Below are positions 17,701 to 26,078 of a stretch of DNA of 64,000 bases, in pieces. The DNA comes from Spiribacter vilamensis. GTDB taxonomy: Bacteria > Pseudomonadota > Gammaproteobacteria > Nitrococcales > Nitrococcaceae. Made by a program: the position numbers and the translations under genes. The stretch covers positions 1,941,239 to 2,005,238 of the forward strand of contig NZ_SHLI01000001.1 in NCBI RefSeq assembly GCF_004217415.1. Direction: 5' to 3'. The notes below the pieces were generated by a model. The model had not been told where the DNA came from, searched no databases, and saw only the letters and a program-made list of their open reading frames with translations. Every line of letters begins with the position of its first letter. The first letter of the stretch is position 1.

Positions 17701-20700
17701 GTGCGTGCGCTGATCGACGCCGTTTTCAGCCGCAGCCGTTCCGTGACGCTGGTGCTGGTGCTGATCCTCATTATGGGATCTGTGGCCTATCAGAACATCC
17801 CCAAGGAGGCGGAGCCCGACGTCAATATCCCGGTGATCTATGTCTCCATGGGCTACGAGGGAATCTCGCCGGAGGACGCCGAGCGCCTGCTCGTCCGGCC
17901 CATGGAGCGCGAGCTCTCGAGCATTGAGGGCCTGAACGAGATCAAGGGCACTGCCACCGAGGGTTTCGCCTCGGTGTTGCTCGAGTTCGACGCCGGATTC
18001 GATGCCGACCAGGCGCTGGATGATGTGCGCGAGGGGGTGGATATCGCCCGCTCGGAACTGCCCCGGGGCGCCGAAGAGCCACGGGTGAACGAGGTCAACG
18101 TGGCGCTCTTCCCGGTGCTCACCGTGGCCCTGTCAGGTGCTGTGCCGGAGCGCACGCTGATCGACACCGCGAGGCGGTTGCAGGATGAGGCCGAAGCCCT
18201 GCCCGGCGTGCTCGAGGCGGATATCGGCGGTAATCGCGAGGAGCTGCTCGAGGTCATCGTCGATGACCGGGTCATGCAGACCTACGATATCTCCTACGCC
18301 GATCTGTTCAATCGGGTTGACCGCAACAATCGCCTGATCGCCGCCGGGGCGCTGGATACCGGTGCGGGGCGCTTGTCGGTCAAGGTCCCCGGCGTTATCG
18401 AAGACATGAACGATGTCCTCGGTCTGCCGGTGAAGGTTGTCGACGACCGGGTGGTCACCTTCGGTGATGTCGCCGACGTACGCCGTACGTTCAAGGACGC
18501 CAGCGAGTTCGCCCGGGTCAATGGCGAGCCGGCGGTGACGCTGGAGATCTCCAAGCGCGTCGGCGCCAACATCATCGAGGTCAACAACCAGGTCCGCCGG
18601 ATCGTGGAGGCCAGCCGTGCGGAGTGGCCGGCCTCCCTCGATGTGACCTATCTCCAGGACCGCTCCGAGGACATCCGGACCATGCTTCGGGACCTGCAGA
18701 ACAACGTTCTGACCGCGGTGGTGCTGGTCATGATCGTGGTGGTAGCGGCCATGGGCTGGCGTCCGGCGCTGCTGGTGGGGCTCGCCATTCCGGGCTCGTT
18801 CCTGGCCGGGATTCTCGCCATCCACGCGATGGGCTACACGATGAATATCGTCGTGCTGTTCAGTCTTATCCTGGTGGTGGGCATGCTTGTCGACGCCGCC
18901 ATCGTGGTGGTTGAACTCGCCGAGCGTCGCCTCACGGACGGCGAGTCGGCCCTCGAGGCCTATCGCTATGGCGCCTGGCGCATGAGCTGGCCGATCATCG
19001 CGGCCACCATCACCACGCTATCGGTCTTCGTGCCGCTGCTGTTCTGGGGCGGCGTGGTCGGCCAGTTCATGAAGTACCTGCCGATCACGGTGATCGTCAC
19101 GCTGACGGCCTCGCTCGCCATGGCGCTGGTGTTCATACCGGTGCTGGGCGGTCGTTTCGGCCGTCGGGAGCGTGCCCGCGGCAGCCACCATCGCCGCGTG
19201 CGCATCGCCGAGGATGGCGACCTGGAGACCCTTGATGGATTCAGTGGTGGCTATGTACGGCTGCTGCGCGGCGCGCTGCGGATGCCCGGCACGGTGCTGG
19301 TGGTGGTCGTGGCCACGGTGGTGGCGACCTACATGCTCTATGCCCGCTTCGGGGCAGGGGTGGAGTTCTTCCCCTCCACCGAGCCCGATTACGCCCGGGT
19401 CCAGGTCCAGGCACGGGGTGATCTGTCCATTCACGAGAAAGACACGCTGGTCCGGGCGGTGGAATCCCGCCTCGAGGGCTTCGACGAAGTTGATTTCGCC
19501 TATGCCCGGACCTTCGCCGATCCGACCCGCACTGGTGGGCAGTCGCTGGCCCGGGATGCCATCGGCGTGGTGCAGCTCGATTTCGTCGACTGGACGCAGC
19601 GTCGGCAGGCGGCGGTGATCATCGAGGATATCCGTGCCGCTCTGGCGGATATCCCCGGCATCCGGATCCAGATTGCCGAGCAGAGCCAGGGACCGGGACA
19701 GGCCAAACCGGTCGAGCTCCGGGTCTCCGGGCAGCCGGATCGCCTGGCAACGGGGGTCGAGGTCCTGCGCTCACGGATGGACCGGCTGGGCGGCTTCGCC
19801 GATGTCGAGGACAACCGGCCACTGCCGGGCATCGAGTGGGCGCTGCAGGTGGACCGGGAAAAGGCGGCCCGTTACGACGCCGATGTCCAGGGCGTGGGCA
19901 ATGCCGTCCAGCTTGTCACGACCGGCGTGCTGATCGCCGATTACCGGCCGGATAGCGCCGATGACGAGGTGGATATCCGGGTGCGCTATCCGCTGGCGGA
20001 TCGCAGTCTCGATCGCCTGGGCCAACTGCGGGTCCCGACCCGTCACGGGCAGGTGCCGGTGAGTCATTTCGTCGCCTTCGAGCCGTCGCCGAAGACCGGG
20101 ACGCTGGAGCGGGTCAACGGCGAGCGGGTGCTGACCATCAACGCCGATGTCGAGTCCGGTCGGCTGGTGGACGAGCGGGTGCAGGCGTTGCGGGAATCGA
20201 TCGCCGACGATCCCCTGCCCGAGGGCGTGAGCGTCCAGTTCAAGGGTGAGGACGAGGATCAGCGCGAAGCGCAGTCGTTCCTGACCCTGGCCTTCGGGGT
20301 GGCGATTGCCCTGATGTGTATTATCCTGCTGACGCAGTTCAACAGCGTCTGGCAGACATTGCTGGTGCTCTCCGCCATCGTGCTGTCCACCGGCGGCGTG
20401 CTGCTCGGGCTCATGATCACGCAGCGACCGTTCAGCATTGTCATGGGCGGGGTTGGCATGATCGCGCTGGCGGGCATCGTGGTGAATAACAACATCGTGC
20501 TGATCGACACCTATAACGGCCTGCGTGCCGAGGGCCAGCCGATCGCCGAGGCGATTCTGCGGACCGCCGCCCAGCGCCTGCGCCCGGTGCTGCTTACGTC
20601 GGTAACCACGGTGCTGGGGCTAATGCCCATGGTGCTCAAGCTGAATGTTGATCTGCTGGGCCGAAGCGTCGAGTTCAATGCACCCTCCACCCAGTGGTGG

Positions 20701-20841
20701 GCGCAGCTTTCGGCGACCATCGCCGGCGGCCTTGGCTTTGCGACGGTGCTCACGCTGGTGCTCACGCCCTGTCTGCTGATGCTCGGGCATAATATGCACC
20801 AGGCGCTGACGCGCCGGAAAACGGGGGGAACAGGGGCATGA
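17701..20841 (+). CDS. RND efflux pump, inner-membrane subunit (second system)
   Basis: A 1046-residue RND permease with the usual two-fold layout of twelve helices and two large periplasmic loops. In the fourth helix it reads GMLVDAAIVVVELAERRL: only one aspartate (about D398) is kept, where AcrB-type drug pumps have two. CusA-like heavy-metal pumps have the same single-Asp pattern, so the substrate class is uncertain. The GTG start is 4 bp after the adaptor stop, and its stop overlaps the next gene as ATGA. No outer-membrane factor gene is adjacent. Confidence 0.93.
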   Translation: MRALIDAVFSRSRSVTLVLVLILIMGSVAYQNIPKEAEPDVNIPVIYVSMGYEGISPEDAERLLVRPMERELSSIEGLNEIKGTATEGFASVLLEFDAGFDADQALDDVREGVDIARSELPRGAEEPRVNEVNVALFPVLTVALSGAVPERTLIDTARRLQDEAEALPGVLEADIGGNREELLEVIVDDRVMQTYDISYADLFNRVDRNNRLIAAGALDTGAGRLSVKVPGVIEDMNDVLGLPVKVVDDRVVTFGDVADVRRTFKDASEFARVNGEPAVTLEISKRVGANIIEVNNQVRRIVEASRAEWPASLDVTYLQDRSEDIRTMLRDLQNNVLTAVVLVMIVVVAAMGWRPALLVGLAIPGSFLAGILAIHAMGYTMNIVVLFSLILVVGMLVDAAIVVVELAERRLTDGESALEAYRYGAWRMSWPIIAATITTLSVFVPLLFWGGVVGQFMKYLPITVIVTLTASLAMALVFIPVLGGRFGRRERARGSHHRRVRIAEDGDLETLDGFSGGYVRLLRGALRMPGTVLVVVVATVVATYMLYARFGAGVEFFPSTEPDYARVQVQARGDLSIHEKDTLVRAVESRLEGFDEVDFAYARTFADPTRTGGQSLARDAIGVVQLDFVDWTQRRQAAVIIEDIRAALADIPGIRIQIAEQSQGPGQAKPVELRVSGQPDRLATGVEVLRSRMDRLGGFADVEDNRPLPGIEWALQVDREKAARYDADVQGVGNAVQLVTTGVLIADYRPDSADDEVDIRVRYPLADRSLDRLGQLRVPTRHGQVPVSHFVAFEPSPKTGTLERVNGERVLTINADVESGRLVDERVQALRESIADDPLPEGVSVQFKGEDEDQREAQSFLTLAFGVAIALMCIILLTQFNSVWQTLLVLSAIVLSTGGVLLGLMITQRPFSIVMGGVGMIALAGIVVNNNIVLIDTYNGLRAEGQPIAEAILRTAAQRLRPVLLTSVTTVLGLMPMVLKLNVDLLGRSVEFNAPSTQWWAQLSATIAGGLGFATVLTLVLTPCLLMLGHNMHQALTRRKTGGTGA

Positions 20842-21440
20842 AGCTTTTCACATCGCCAACGTCGCCTTATGCGCGCCTGGTACGGGTCACGCTGATCGAA
20901 AAGCATCTCCAGGATCGCGTCGATTATCGCTTCGTCGATCCGTGGGCGTCGCCGGCGGAACTGCTTGCGGTCAACACCAACTGCCGGGTGCCGACGCTGG
21001 TCATGCCGAGCGGCCAGGTGCTGACCGAGGCCGGCGTCATCGTGCTTTTCCTGGAGCGGCGCTATCCGGAACCGCGGCTGATGCCGCGCGATGCCGTCGA
21101 ACGAGTGCATGCGCGGCTCGGACAGGCCCTCGGCTGTGTCGATGCCGGGGTCGGCGTGATCACCGAGCGTCGCTATGGCGACCCCGATACGCCGCTCGCC
21201 CGGCGGCGCTTCGAGGCGCTCCGGCGTGCCACCGACAGCGTGGCCGATGACGTCGATCCGGGTGCCTCGGCGCAGGACCCGGACCTCGGTGACCTGGCCG
21301 CGGCACTGGCCCTCGACTGGGTGCGGTTCCGCTTCGGCGCGGAGGTCCCGTGGCGTGATCGGCAGCCAGCGGTGGGCGACTGGCTCGATCAGCTCCTCGG
21401 GCGGATGTCGTTCGCGGCGACGACGCCGCCGGACGCCTGA
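20838..21440 (+). CDS. Glutathione S-transferase-like protein
   Basis: A 200-residue protein with a GST-type thioredoxin-fold N-terminus, MKLFTSPTSPYARLVRVTLIEK, where SPYARLVR takes the place of the active-site serine/cysteine loop. It also has the cis-proline element NCRVPTLVMPSGQVLTEAGVI (about residues 47-67) and a helical C-terminal domain ending in a conserved-looking QPAVGDWLDQLL. It may conjugate or reduce a toxic compound, or act as a redox chaperone. The 4-bp overlap with the RND pump gene suggests it works with that efflux system, as an inference from position. Confidence 0.85.
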   Translation: MKLFTSPTSPYARLVRVTLIEKHLQDRVDYRFVDPWASPAELLAVNTNCRVPTLVMPSGQVLTEAGVIVLFLERRYPEPRLMPRDAVERVHARLGQALGCVDAGVGVITERRYGDPDTPLARRRFEALRRATDSVADDVDPGASAQDPDLGDLAAALALDWVRFRFGAEVPWRDRQPAVGDWLDQLLGRMSFAATTPPDA

Positions 21441-21452
21441 CCCGTCCGTCCC

Positions 21453-22145
21453 GTGGAATCCGCCCGCCGACAGGCGTTTGCCGATGGCCTGAAGGCCGTC
21501 GGGCCCATGGTCGCCGCGATTGTGCCATTCGGTATGACCGCCGGGGTGGCGGGGCTCGACGCCGGGCTTGGCGCGGCGTTGACGATGGGGATGTCGCTGA
21601 TCGTCTTCGCCGGTGCCTCGCAGATCGCGAGCATCCAGCTCATCGATGCCGGTGCCGCGGTGCCGCTGGTGGTGATTACGGCGCTGATCATCAACCTGCG
21701 CATGCTCATGTACAGCGCCCACCTGGCACCGCATTTCCATCACCTGACCCTGGGCTGGCGCTCGTTGATGGCCTATATCCTCACCGACCAGGCTTATGCC
21801 CTGACCATTTCGCGGGTGATGAGCGAGGGCGGTGAGCGCTACAGTCACTGGTTCTACCTCGGCGTGGCGCTGCCCCTCTGGGGCGTCTGGCAGCTGGCGA
21901 CCGCGTTCGGCTACTGGGCCGGCACCGCGATGCCGCCGTCCTGGGAGCTGGGGTTCATTGTCCCGCTGATCTTTCTGTCGCTGCTGATGATGTCGATCAA
22001 CAGCCGCCCCGGCGTCATCGCGGCGCTGGTGGCCGGGTCGCTGTCGGTGCTGGGCCGTGATCTGCCCGCCGGGCTGGGGCTGATCCTGGCCTCGCTGGTC
22101 GGGATCGCCGCGGGTGTCATCGTGGAGGAGTGGCGGCGTGATTGA
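21453..22145 (+). CDS. azlC: AzlC-family branched-chain amino acid exporter, large subunit
   Basis: A 230-residue membrane protein with about seven hydrophobic helices and the family block FADGLKAVGPMVAAIVPFG near the N-terminus, followed by MSLIVFAGASQ. AzlC together with AzlD exports branched-chain amino acids and analogues. The GTG start lies 12 bp after the GST-like gene; no strong ribosome-binding site is visible, so the gene may depend on coupling. It overlaps azlD by 8 bp. Confidence 0.9.
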   Translation: MESARRQAFADGLKAVGPMVAAIVPFGMTAGVAGLDAGLGAALTMGMSLIVFAGASQIASIQLIDAGAAVPLVVITALIINLRMLMYSAHLAPHFHHLTLGWRSLMAYILTDQAYALTISRVMSEGGERYSHWFYLGVALPLWGVWQLATAFGYWAGTAMPPSWELGFIVPLIFLSLLMMSINSRPGVIAALVAGSLSVLGRDLPAGLGLILASLVGIAAGVIVEEWRRD

Positions 22146-22458
22146 TCCGCTCTGGGGCATTACCGTGGTGATCGGTGCGGGCACATTCGCCTGGCGCGGG
22201 GCGTTTCTGGTGTTCGGTCACGGCCTGCAGATGCCCGATCTGGTACGCCGTGGCCTCAACTACGTCCCGCCGGCGGTTTTTGCCGCCCTGGTATTGCCCG
22301 GGCTTGTCCAGTGGCAGGCGGACGGGACGGTGGACGCGGCCCGGCTGCTGGCCGGTGCGCTGGCCGGCTGGGTGGCCTGGCGAACGCGGTCGATCCTGCC
22401 GACGATGATTATCGGCATGATCGCGCTCTGGGGCCTGCGGGCGCTCCTCCCCGCCTGA
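22138..22458 (+). CDS. azlD: AzlD-family transporter small subunit
   Basis: A 106-residue protein with three to four hydrophobic helices, matching AzlD in size and in the phrase RGLNYVPPAVFAALVLPGL. It is the small partner of AzlC. I chose the GTG at 22138, giving MIDPLWGITVV, because GGAGGAG ends 7 bp upstream within azlC; an upstream GTG at 22114 has no such site. Confidence 0.88.
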   Translation: MIDPLWGITVVIGAGTFAWRGAFLVFGHGLQMPDLVRRGLNYVPPAVFAALVLPGLVQWQADGTVDAARLLAGALAGWVAWRTRSILPTMIIGMIALWGLRALLPA

Positions 22459-22516
22459 TGGACGCGAAGCCGATGGCAATGGCATATCATGGAGACAGCA
22501 ACGGGTAGGTGAGCGC

Positions 22517-23476
22517 ATGGATCAGGCGGCGGAAATGCAGATGTTCGTCCGGGCGGTGGACCGCGGGAGCTTCTCCTCGGCCGCCCGCGATCTCGATCTC
22601 ACGCCTTCGGCGGTCAGTAAACAGATCCGCCGGCTCGAGGATCGGCTCGGGGTGCGTCTTTTCAACCGAACGACCCGGCGCGTGAGCCTGACCGAGGTCG
22701 GATCGGCCTATTACGAGCGCTGCTCGCGGATCATCCAGGAGATCCAGGAGGCCGAGGAGGCGGTCACCGCGCTCAATGAAAACCCCCGTGGCACGCTGCG
22801 CGTGGCGGCGACGGTGGCATTCGGCCGGGTCGAGGTGCTGCCGCGGATCCAGGAATTCCTCGAGCGTTATCCCGAGCTCAATATCGAGTTCGAGCTCACC
22901 GACCGCCAGGTGGATCTGATCGAGGAGGGGATCGATGTCGCCATCCAGTGGCGCGAGCAGATGGACGATCCCTCGCTCGTCGCCCGGCGGCTGTGCGTCA
23001 ATCGGCGGATCATCTGTGCCTCACCGGATTACATCGCCCGTCACGGGGCCCCCGCGACCCCCGAGGAGCTCCTCTCGCACAACTGCCTCACGCTCTACGA
23101 GGTCTCCCAGTTCAACGACTGGGCGTTCGAGGATCCGGCGCAGGGGCATCGCACACTCCATGTCAAAGGCAACTTCCGGGCCAATACCGCCGACGCGCTC
23201 TACGAGGCCGCCCTGGCAGGTGTCGGGCTGGCGCGGCTGTCCACCTGGCTGGTGATGCCGGCGATCCGGCGTGGCGACCTGGTGCCGGTGCTGCCTCAGT
23301 ATCCCCACGAGCGCTCGGCGTACTTCCTGCTCTACCCCCATCGCCGTCACCTGTCGCGCAAGGTCCGGGCGTTCGTGGACTTTCTCGTCGAGGTGTTCAC
23401 CCCGGTCCCGCCCTGGGAGCGGGAAGGGGTCGAGTTTACCGAGGCCGAGTGGCGGGAGCGGATCGAGCGGGGCTGA
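22517..23476 (+). CDS. LysR-family transcriptional regulator
   Basis: A 319-residue LysR-type regulator. The winged helix-turn-helix occupies about residues 5-65, with SFSSAARDLDLTPSAVSKQIRRLE and the wing LFNRTTRRVSLTEVG. The effector-binding domain begins near residue 90 (RGTLRVAATVAFGRVEVLPRI). It belongs to the AaeR/PtrR-like group in which the domain is followed by a short charged tail (about residues 295-319). Its target is unknown. The closest genes are azlCD upstream on the same strand and tspO, convergent; no clear LysR box was seen in the 58-bp gap upstream. Confidence 0.92.
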   Translation: MDQAAEMQMFVRAVDRGSFSSAARDLDLTPSAVSKQIRRLEDRLGVRLFNRTTRRVSLTEVGSAYYERCSRIIQEIQEAEEAVTALNENPRGTLRVAATVAFGRVEVLPRIQEFLERYPELNIEFELTDRQVDLIEEGIDVAIQWREQMDDPSLVARRLCVNRRIICASPDYIARHGAPATPEELLSHNCLTLYEVSQFNDWAFEDPAQGHRTLHVKGNFRANTADALYEAALAGVGLARLSTWLVMPAIRRGDLVPVLPQYPHERSAYFLLYPHRRHLSRKVRAFVDFLVEVFTPVPPWEREGVEFTEAEWRERIERG

Positions 23477-23989
23477 TCAGGCCGGCGGCGCCGGCCCGTT
23501 GAGCAGGATAATGGCGATGTTCAGGTAGCCGGCATAGCTCACCCAGACCAGGTAAGGAGCGAGCAGCCACGCGGCCGGCGGATGGACGCGTCGGAACCGC
23601 AGCATGGTCAGCGCGATGAGCGCCCACAGCACCACCAGGTCCACCAGCGCCAGATCGGGGCGGTGCCACTGGAAAAACAGAATACTCCACAGGCCGTTGG
23701 CGCCGAGCTGGGCGATGAAGGGCACGAGCACCGCCAGTCCGGCGACCAGGCCGATACGCCGCCACACCTGCCAGGCCGCGGCGATCATCAGGACGTAGAG
23801 CGCCGTCCAGGCAATCGGGAAGAGCAGATCCGGCGGGGTCAGCGGCGGCTTCTCGAGCGCCGCGTACCAGTCGCCGGGCGGGCTGAGGACACCGCCCATG
23901 GCGGCGATCACCACCAGCAGTGTCCAGCCGGCCAGTCCCCATCGGTCGCGACGCCGGTTATCCATGGGCCGGTCGCCACCGGCGGCCAT
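23477..23989 (-). CDS. tspO: TspO/MBR-family tryptophan-rich membrane protein
   Basis: A 170-residue protein with five predicted membrane helices and many tryptophans. It carries the family elements WYAALEKPPLTPPDLLFPIAWT (about residues 41-62) and LGANGLWSILFFQWHRPDLA. TspO binds porphyrins and other ligands in the outer or inner membrane and influences stress and tetrapyrrole regulation. Its ATG overlaps the stop of gloA (TAATG), and gloA follows glpK, so it may be the last gene of a glpK-gloA-tspO unit. An alternative ATG lies eight codons downstream (23965). A GC-rich dyad without T-run (23480-23496) covers its last codons. Confidence 0.9.
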   Translation of the reverse strand: MAAGGDRPMDNRRRDRWGLAGWTLLVVIAAMGGVLSPPGDWYAALEKPPLTPPDLLFPIAWTALYVLMIAAAWQVWRRIGLVAGLAVLVPFIAQLGANGLWSILFFQWHRPDLALVDLVVLWALIALTMLRFRRVHPPAAWLLAPYLVWVSYAGYLNIAIILLNGPAPPA

Positions 23990-24432
23990 TACCAGCTCCC
24001 CGTGTTGGCCATCGACGCCCAGGGTTCCTGTGCGGGGAGCGGATCGCCGGATTGCAGCAGCTCGACGGAGATACCGTCCGGCGACTTGACGAAGGCCATG
24101 TGGCCGTCCCGCGGGGGGCGGTTGATGGTGACGCCGTTGTCCATCAGGTGCTGGCAGAGGCCGTAGATATCGTCGACGCGATAGGCCAGGTGCCCGAAGT
24201 TGCGGCCGCCGTTATAGGTCTCCGGGTCCCAGTTGTAGGTCAGCTCGAGCATCGGTGCGCGATCGCTCGACCGGGCCCGGTCGCCGTCCGCCGGCGCGGC
24301 CAGGAAGATCAGCGTGAACCGGCCCTTCTCGCTGTCGTGGCGGTTGATCTCCTCCATGCCCAGCAAACCGCAGTAGAACTTGAGGGATTCATCGATATCA
24401 CTGATTCGAACCATCGTGTGCAGGTACTGCAT
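23989..24432 (-). CDS. gloA: Lactoylglutathione lyase (glyoxalase I)
   Basis: A 147-residue single-domain glyoxalase I, which isomerises the methylglyoxal-glutathione adduct to S-lactoylglutathione. The metal ligands of the family can be matched to H5 (YLHTMVRI), the glutamate of LELTYNW, the histidine of FGHLAYRVDDI and the glutamate of VELLQS. It lies 43 bp downstream of glpK on the same strand. Since glycerol catabolism yields DHAP, a methylglyoxal source, the position makes functional sense. The C-terminus extends about 12 residues beyond the E. coli protein. Confidence 0.95.
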   Translation of the reverse strand: MQYLHTMVRISDIDESLKFYCGLLGMEEINRHDSEKGRFTLIFLAAPADGDRARSSDRAPMLELTYNWDPETYNGGRNFGHLAYRVDDIYGLCQHLMDNGVTINRPPRDGHMAFVKSPDGISVELLQSGDPLPAQEPWASMANTGSW

Positions 24433-24475
24433 TCAGCCTCCGGGGAATTCGTGTGTCACTGCGATCATAGCGTTT

Positions 24476-25969
24476 TCAGTGCCCGTTGGTCAGGGTCCGG
24501 CGGACGGCGTCGTGCCAGCCCTCGACGATATGCTCCCGCGACTGATGGGTGATCGTCGGCTTGAAGCGGGCATCCAGCGACCATTGCGATTCGAGGCTCT
24601 CCAGCGATTCGTAGAGCCCGTGCTGCAGTCCGGCCAGGTAGGCCGCGCCCAGGGCGGTGGTCTCGATAATCCGGGGCCGCTCGACGTCGAGCCCGGTCAG
24701 ATCGGCGAGCCGCTGCAACAGCCAGCTGTTGGCCACCATGCCGCCATCGACCCGTAGCGTTGCCTGCTGGGTCCGGGAGTCATCGGCCATGGCCTCGAGC
24801 AGGTCACCGGTCTGCAGGCAGACCGAATCCAGCGCCGCGTGGACGAATTCGGCCACGCCCGTGTTGCGCGTCAGCCCGAAGATCGCCCCGCGGGCGTTGG
24901 GGTCCCACCACGGGGCGCCGAGGCCGGTGAACGCCGGGACCATGTAGAGGCCTTCGGCGTCGGCATCGTTGGCAAGCCCCTCACTCTGCGAGGCGTGGGC
25001 GATGATCCCCAGCTCGTCGCGCAGCCACTGGATGGCCGCGCCGGCGATGAAGATCGCTCCCTCCAGCGCGTAAGTCGGTTGGCCATTGATGCGGTAGGCC
25101 GTGGTGGTGAGCATGCGGTTTTTGGAGGGCACCGCCTGATCGCCGGTGTTCATCAGCGCGAAACAGCCGGTGCCGTAAGTGCTCTTGATCATGCCGGGTC
25201 GGAAGCAGCACTGGCCGACAACGGCGGCGTGCTGGTCGCCGGCGATGCCCTCGATGGGCAGCTCGGTACCGAGGATGTCCGCCTCGGTCGTGCCGAAATC
25301 GTCGGCACTGTCGAGGACCTCGGGGAGGATCCCGGCCGGGATGTTGAAGAGCTTCAGCAGATCGTCATCCCAGGCCTGGCGATGGATGTTGAACAGCAGG
25401 GTGCGGCTGGCGTTGGTGGCGTCGGTGGCATGGCTGCGTCCGCCGGTGAGCTTCCACAGCAACCAGGTGTCGACGGTGCCGAAGGCGAGTTCGCCCTTCC
25501 GGGCCCGCTCGCGGGTGCCGCGGACATTGTCGAGGATCCAGGCGATCTTGGTGGCGGCGAAATACGGGTCGAGCAGCAGACCGGTGCGCTCGGCCACCAT
25601 CGCCTCGTGGCCGGCGGACTTGAGCGCGGCGCAGCGCTCCGCGGTGCGACGATCCTGCCAGACGATGGCGTTGTGGACGGGTTCGCCGGTGCGCCGGTCC
25701 CAGACAATGGTGGTCTCGCGCTGGTTGGTGATGCCGATGGTGCGGGCGTGGACACCGGCCGCCTTGGCGGCCTTGATGGCACGCCGGGCGGTGTCGACCG
25801 TGGTGTGGAAGAGGTCCTGGGGCTCGTGCTCCACCCAGCCGCTGTGGGGGTAATGCTGGGGGAACTCCTCCTGCGCGGTGGCGACGATGTTGCCTTCGAG
25901 ATCGAAGACGATCGCCCGGGAGCTCGTCGTCCCCTGATCGATGGCCAGGATGCCTTTGTTATCCGCCAT
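24476..25969 (-). CDS. glpK: Glycerol kinase
   Basis: A 497-residue FGGY kinase that phosphorylates glycerol with ATP to sn-glycerol 3-phosphate. The N-terminus shows [17 protein letters not shown] (ATP/phosphate loop), the middle has [12 protein letters not shown], and the C-terminal FGGY-type region includes [20 protein letters not shown]. The ATG of [11 protein letters not shown] is chosen for its position and the GGAGGAGAG site upstream. It is transcribed away from glpR-glpD, with a TTGACA/GATCAT promoter in the divergent gap. It is separated from the rest of the glycerol genes only by that gap. Confidence 0.97.
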   Translation of the reverse strand: MADNKGILAIDQGTTSSRAIVFDLEGNIVATAQEEFPQHYPHSGWVEHEPQDLFHTTVDTARRAIKAAKAAGVHARTIGITNQRETTIVWDRRTGEPVHNAIVWQDRRTAERCAALKSAGHEAMVAERTGLLLDPYFAATKIAWILDNVRGTRERARKGELAFGTVDTWLLWKLTGGRSHATDATNASRTLLFNIHRQAWDDDLLKLFNIPAGILPEVLDSADDFGTTEADILGTELPIEGIAGDQHAAVVGQCCFRPGMIKSTYGTGCFALMNTGDQAVPSKNRMLTTTAYRINGQPTYALEGAIFIAGAAIQWLRDELGIIAHASQSEGLANDADAEGLYMVPAFTGLGAPWWDPNARGAIFGLTRNTGVAEFVHAALDSVCLQTGDLLEAMADDSRTQQATLRVDGGMVANSWLLQRLADLTGLDVERPRIIETTALGAAYLAGLQHGLYESLESLESQWSLDARFKPTITHQSREHIVEGWHDAVRRTLTNGH

Positions 25970-26015
25970 GCTGCTGCTCTCCTCCGGTGTGATTGCGCCC
26001 TTGTTGTATGTCGGT

Positions 26016-26043
26016 ATGATCGAAGCCAAACGAAAAATGTCAA
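26016..26043 (-). promoter_or_regulatory. Probable glpK promoter
   Basis: On the minus strand TTGACA (26043-26038) and GATCAT (26021-26016) are 16 bp apart, about 47 bp upstream of the glpK start. The -35 hexamer is a perfect sigma-70 match; the -10 matches four of six bases. The palindrome at 26044-26064 abuts the -35 element, so a bound regulator could control both divergent genes. Confidence 0.5.
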
Positions 26044-26064
26044 GTTCGGTGCTCACAACCGAAC
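26044..26064. promoter_or_regulatory. Palindrome between glpK and glpR
   Basis: GTTCGGT, 7 nt, ACCGAAC: a perfect 7-bp inverted repeat immediately upstream of the glpR ribosome-binding site and next to the glpK -35 element. Its GTTCG/CGAAC arms share the core of GlpR half-sites but with wider spacing than the operator before glpD. It may be a GlpR autoregulatory site. Confidence 0.45.
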
Positions 26065-26078
26065 GCAGGAGGAGTGGC

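Noticed and set aside
23480-23496. GC-rich dyad between lysR and tspO as a terminator
   Set aside because: GGCCGGC-N3-GCCGGCC has no T-run on either side and lies within the tspO coding end; in GC-rich DNA such dyads are frequent.
26016-26037. GlpR operator overlapping the glpK -10 region
   Set aside because: ATGATCG and CGAAAAAT look like half-sites but are 8 bp apart with mismatches; the nearby palindrome at 26044-26064 is the stronger candidate.
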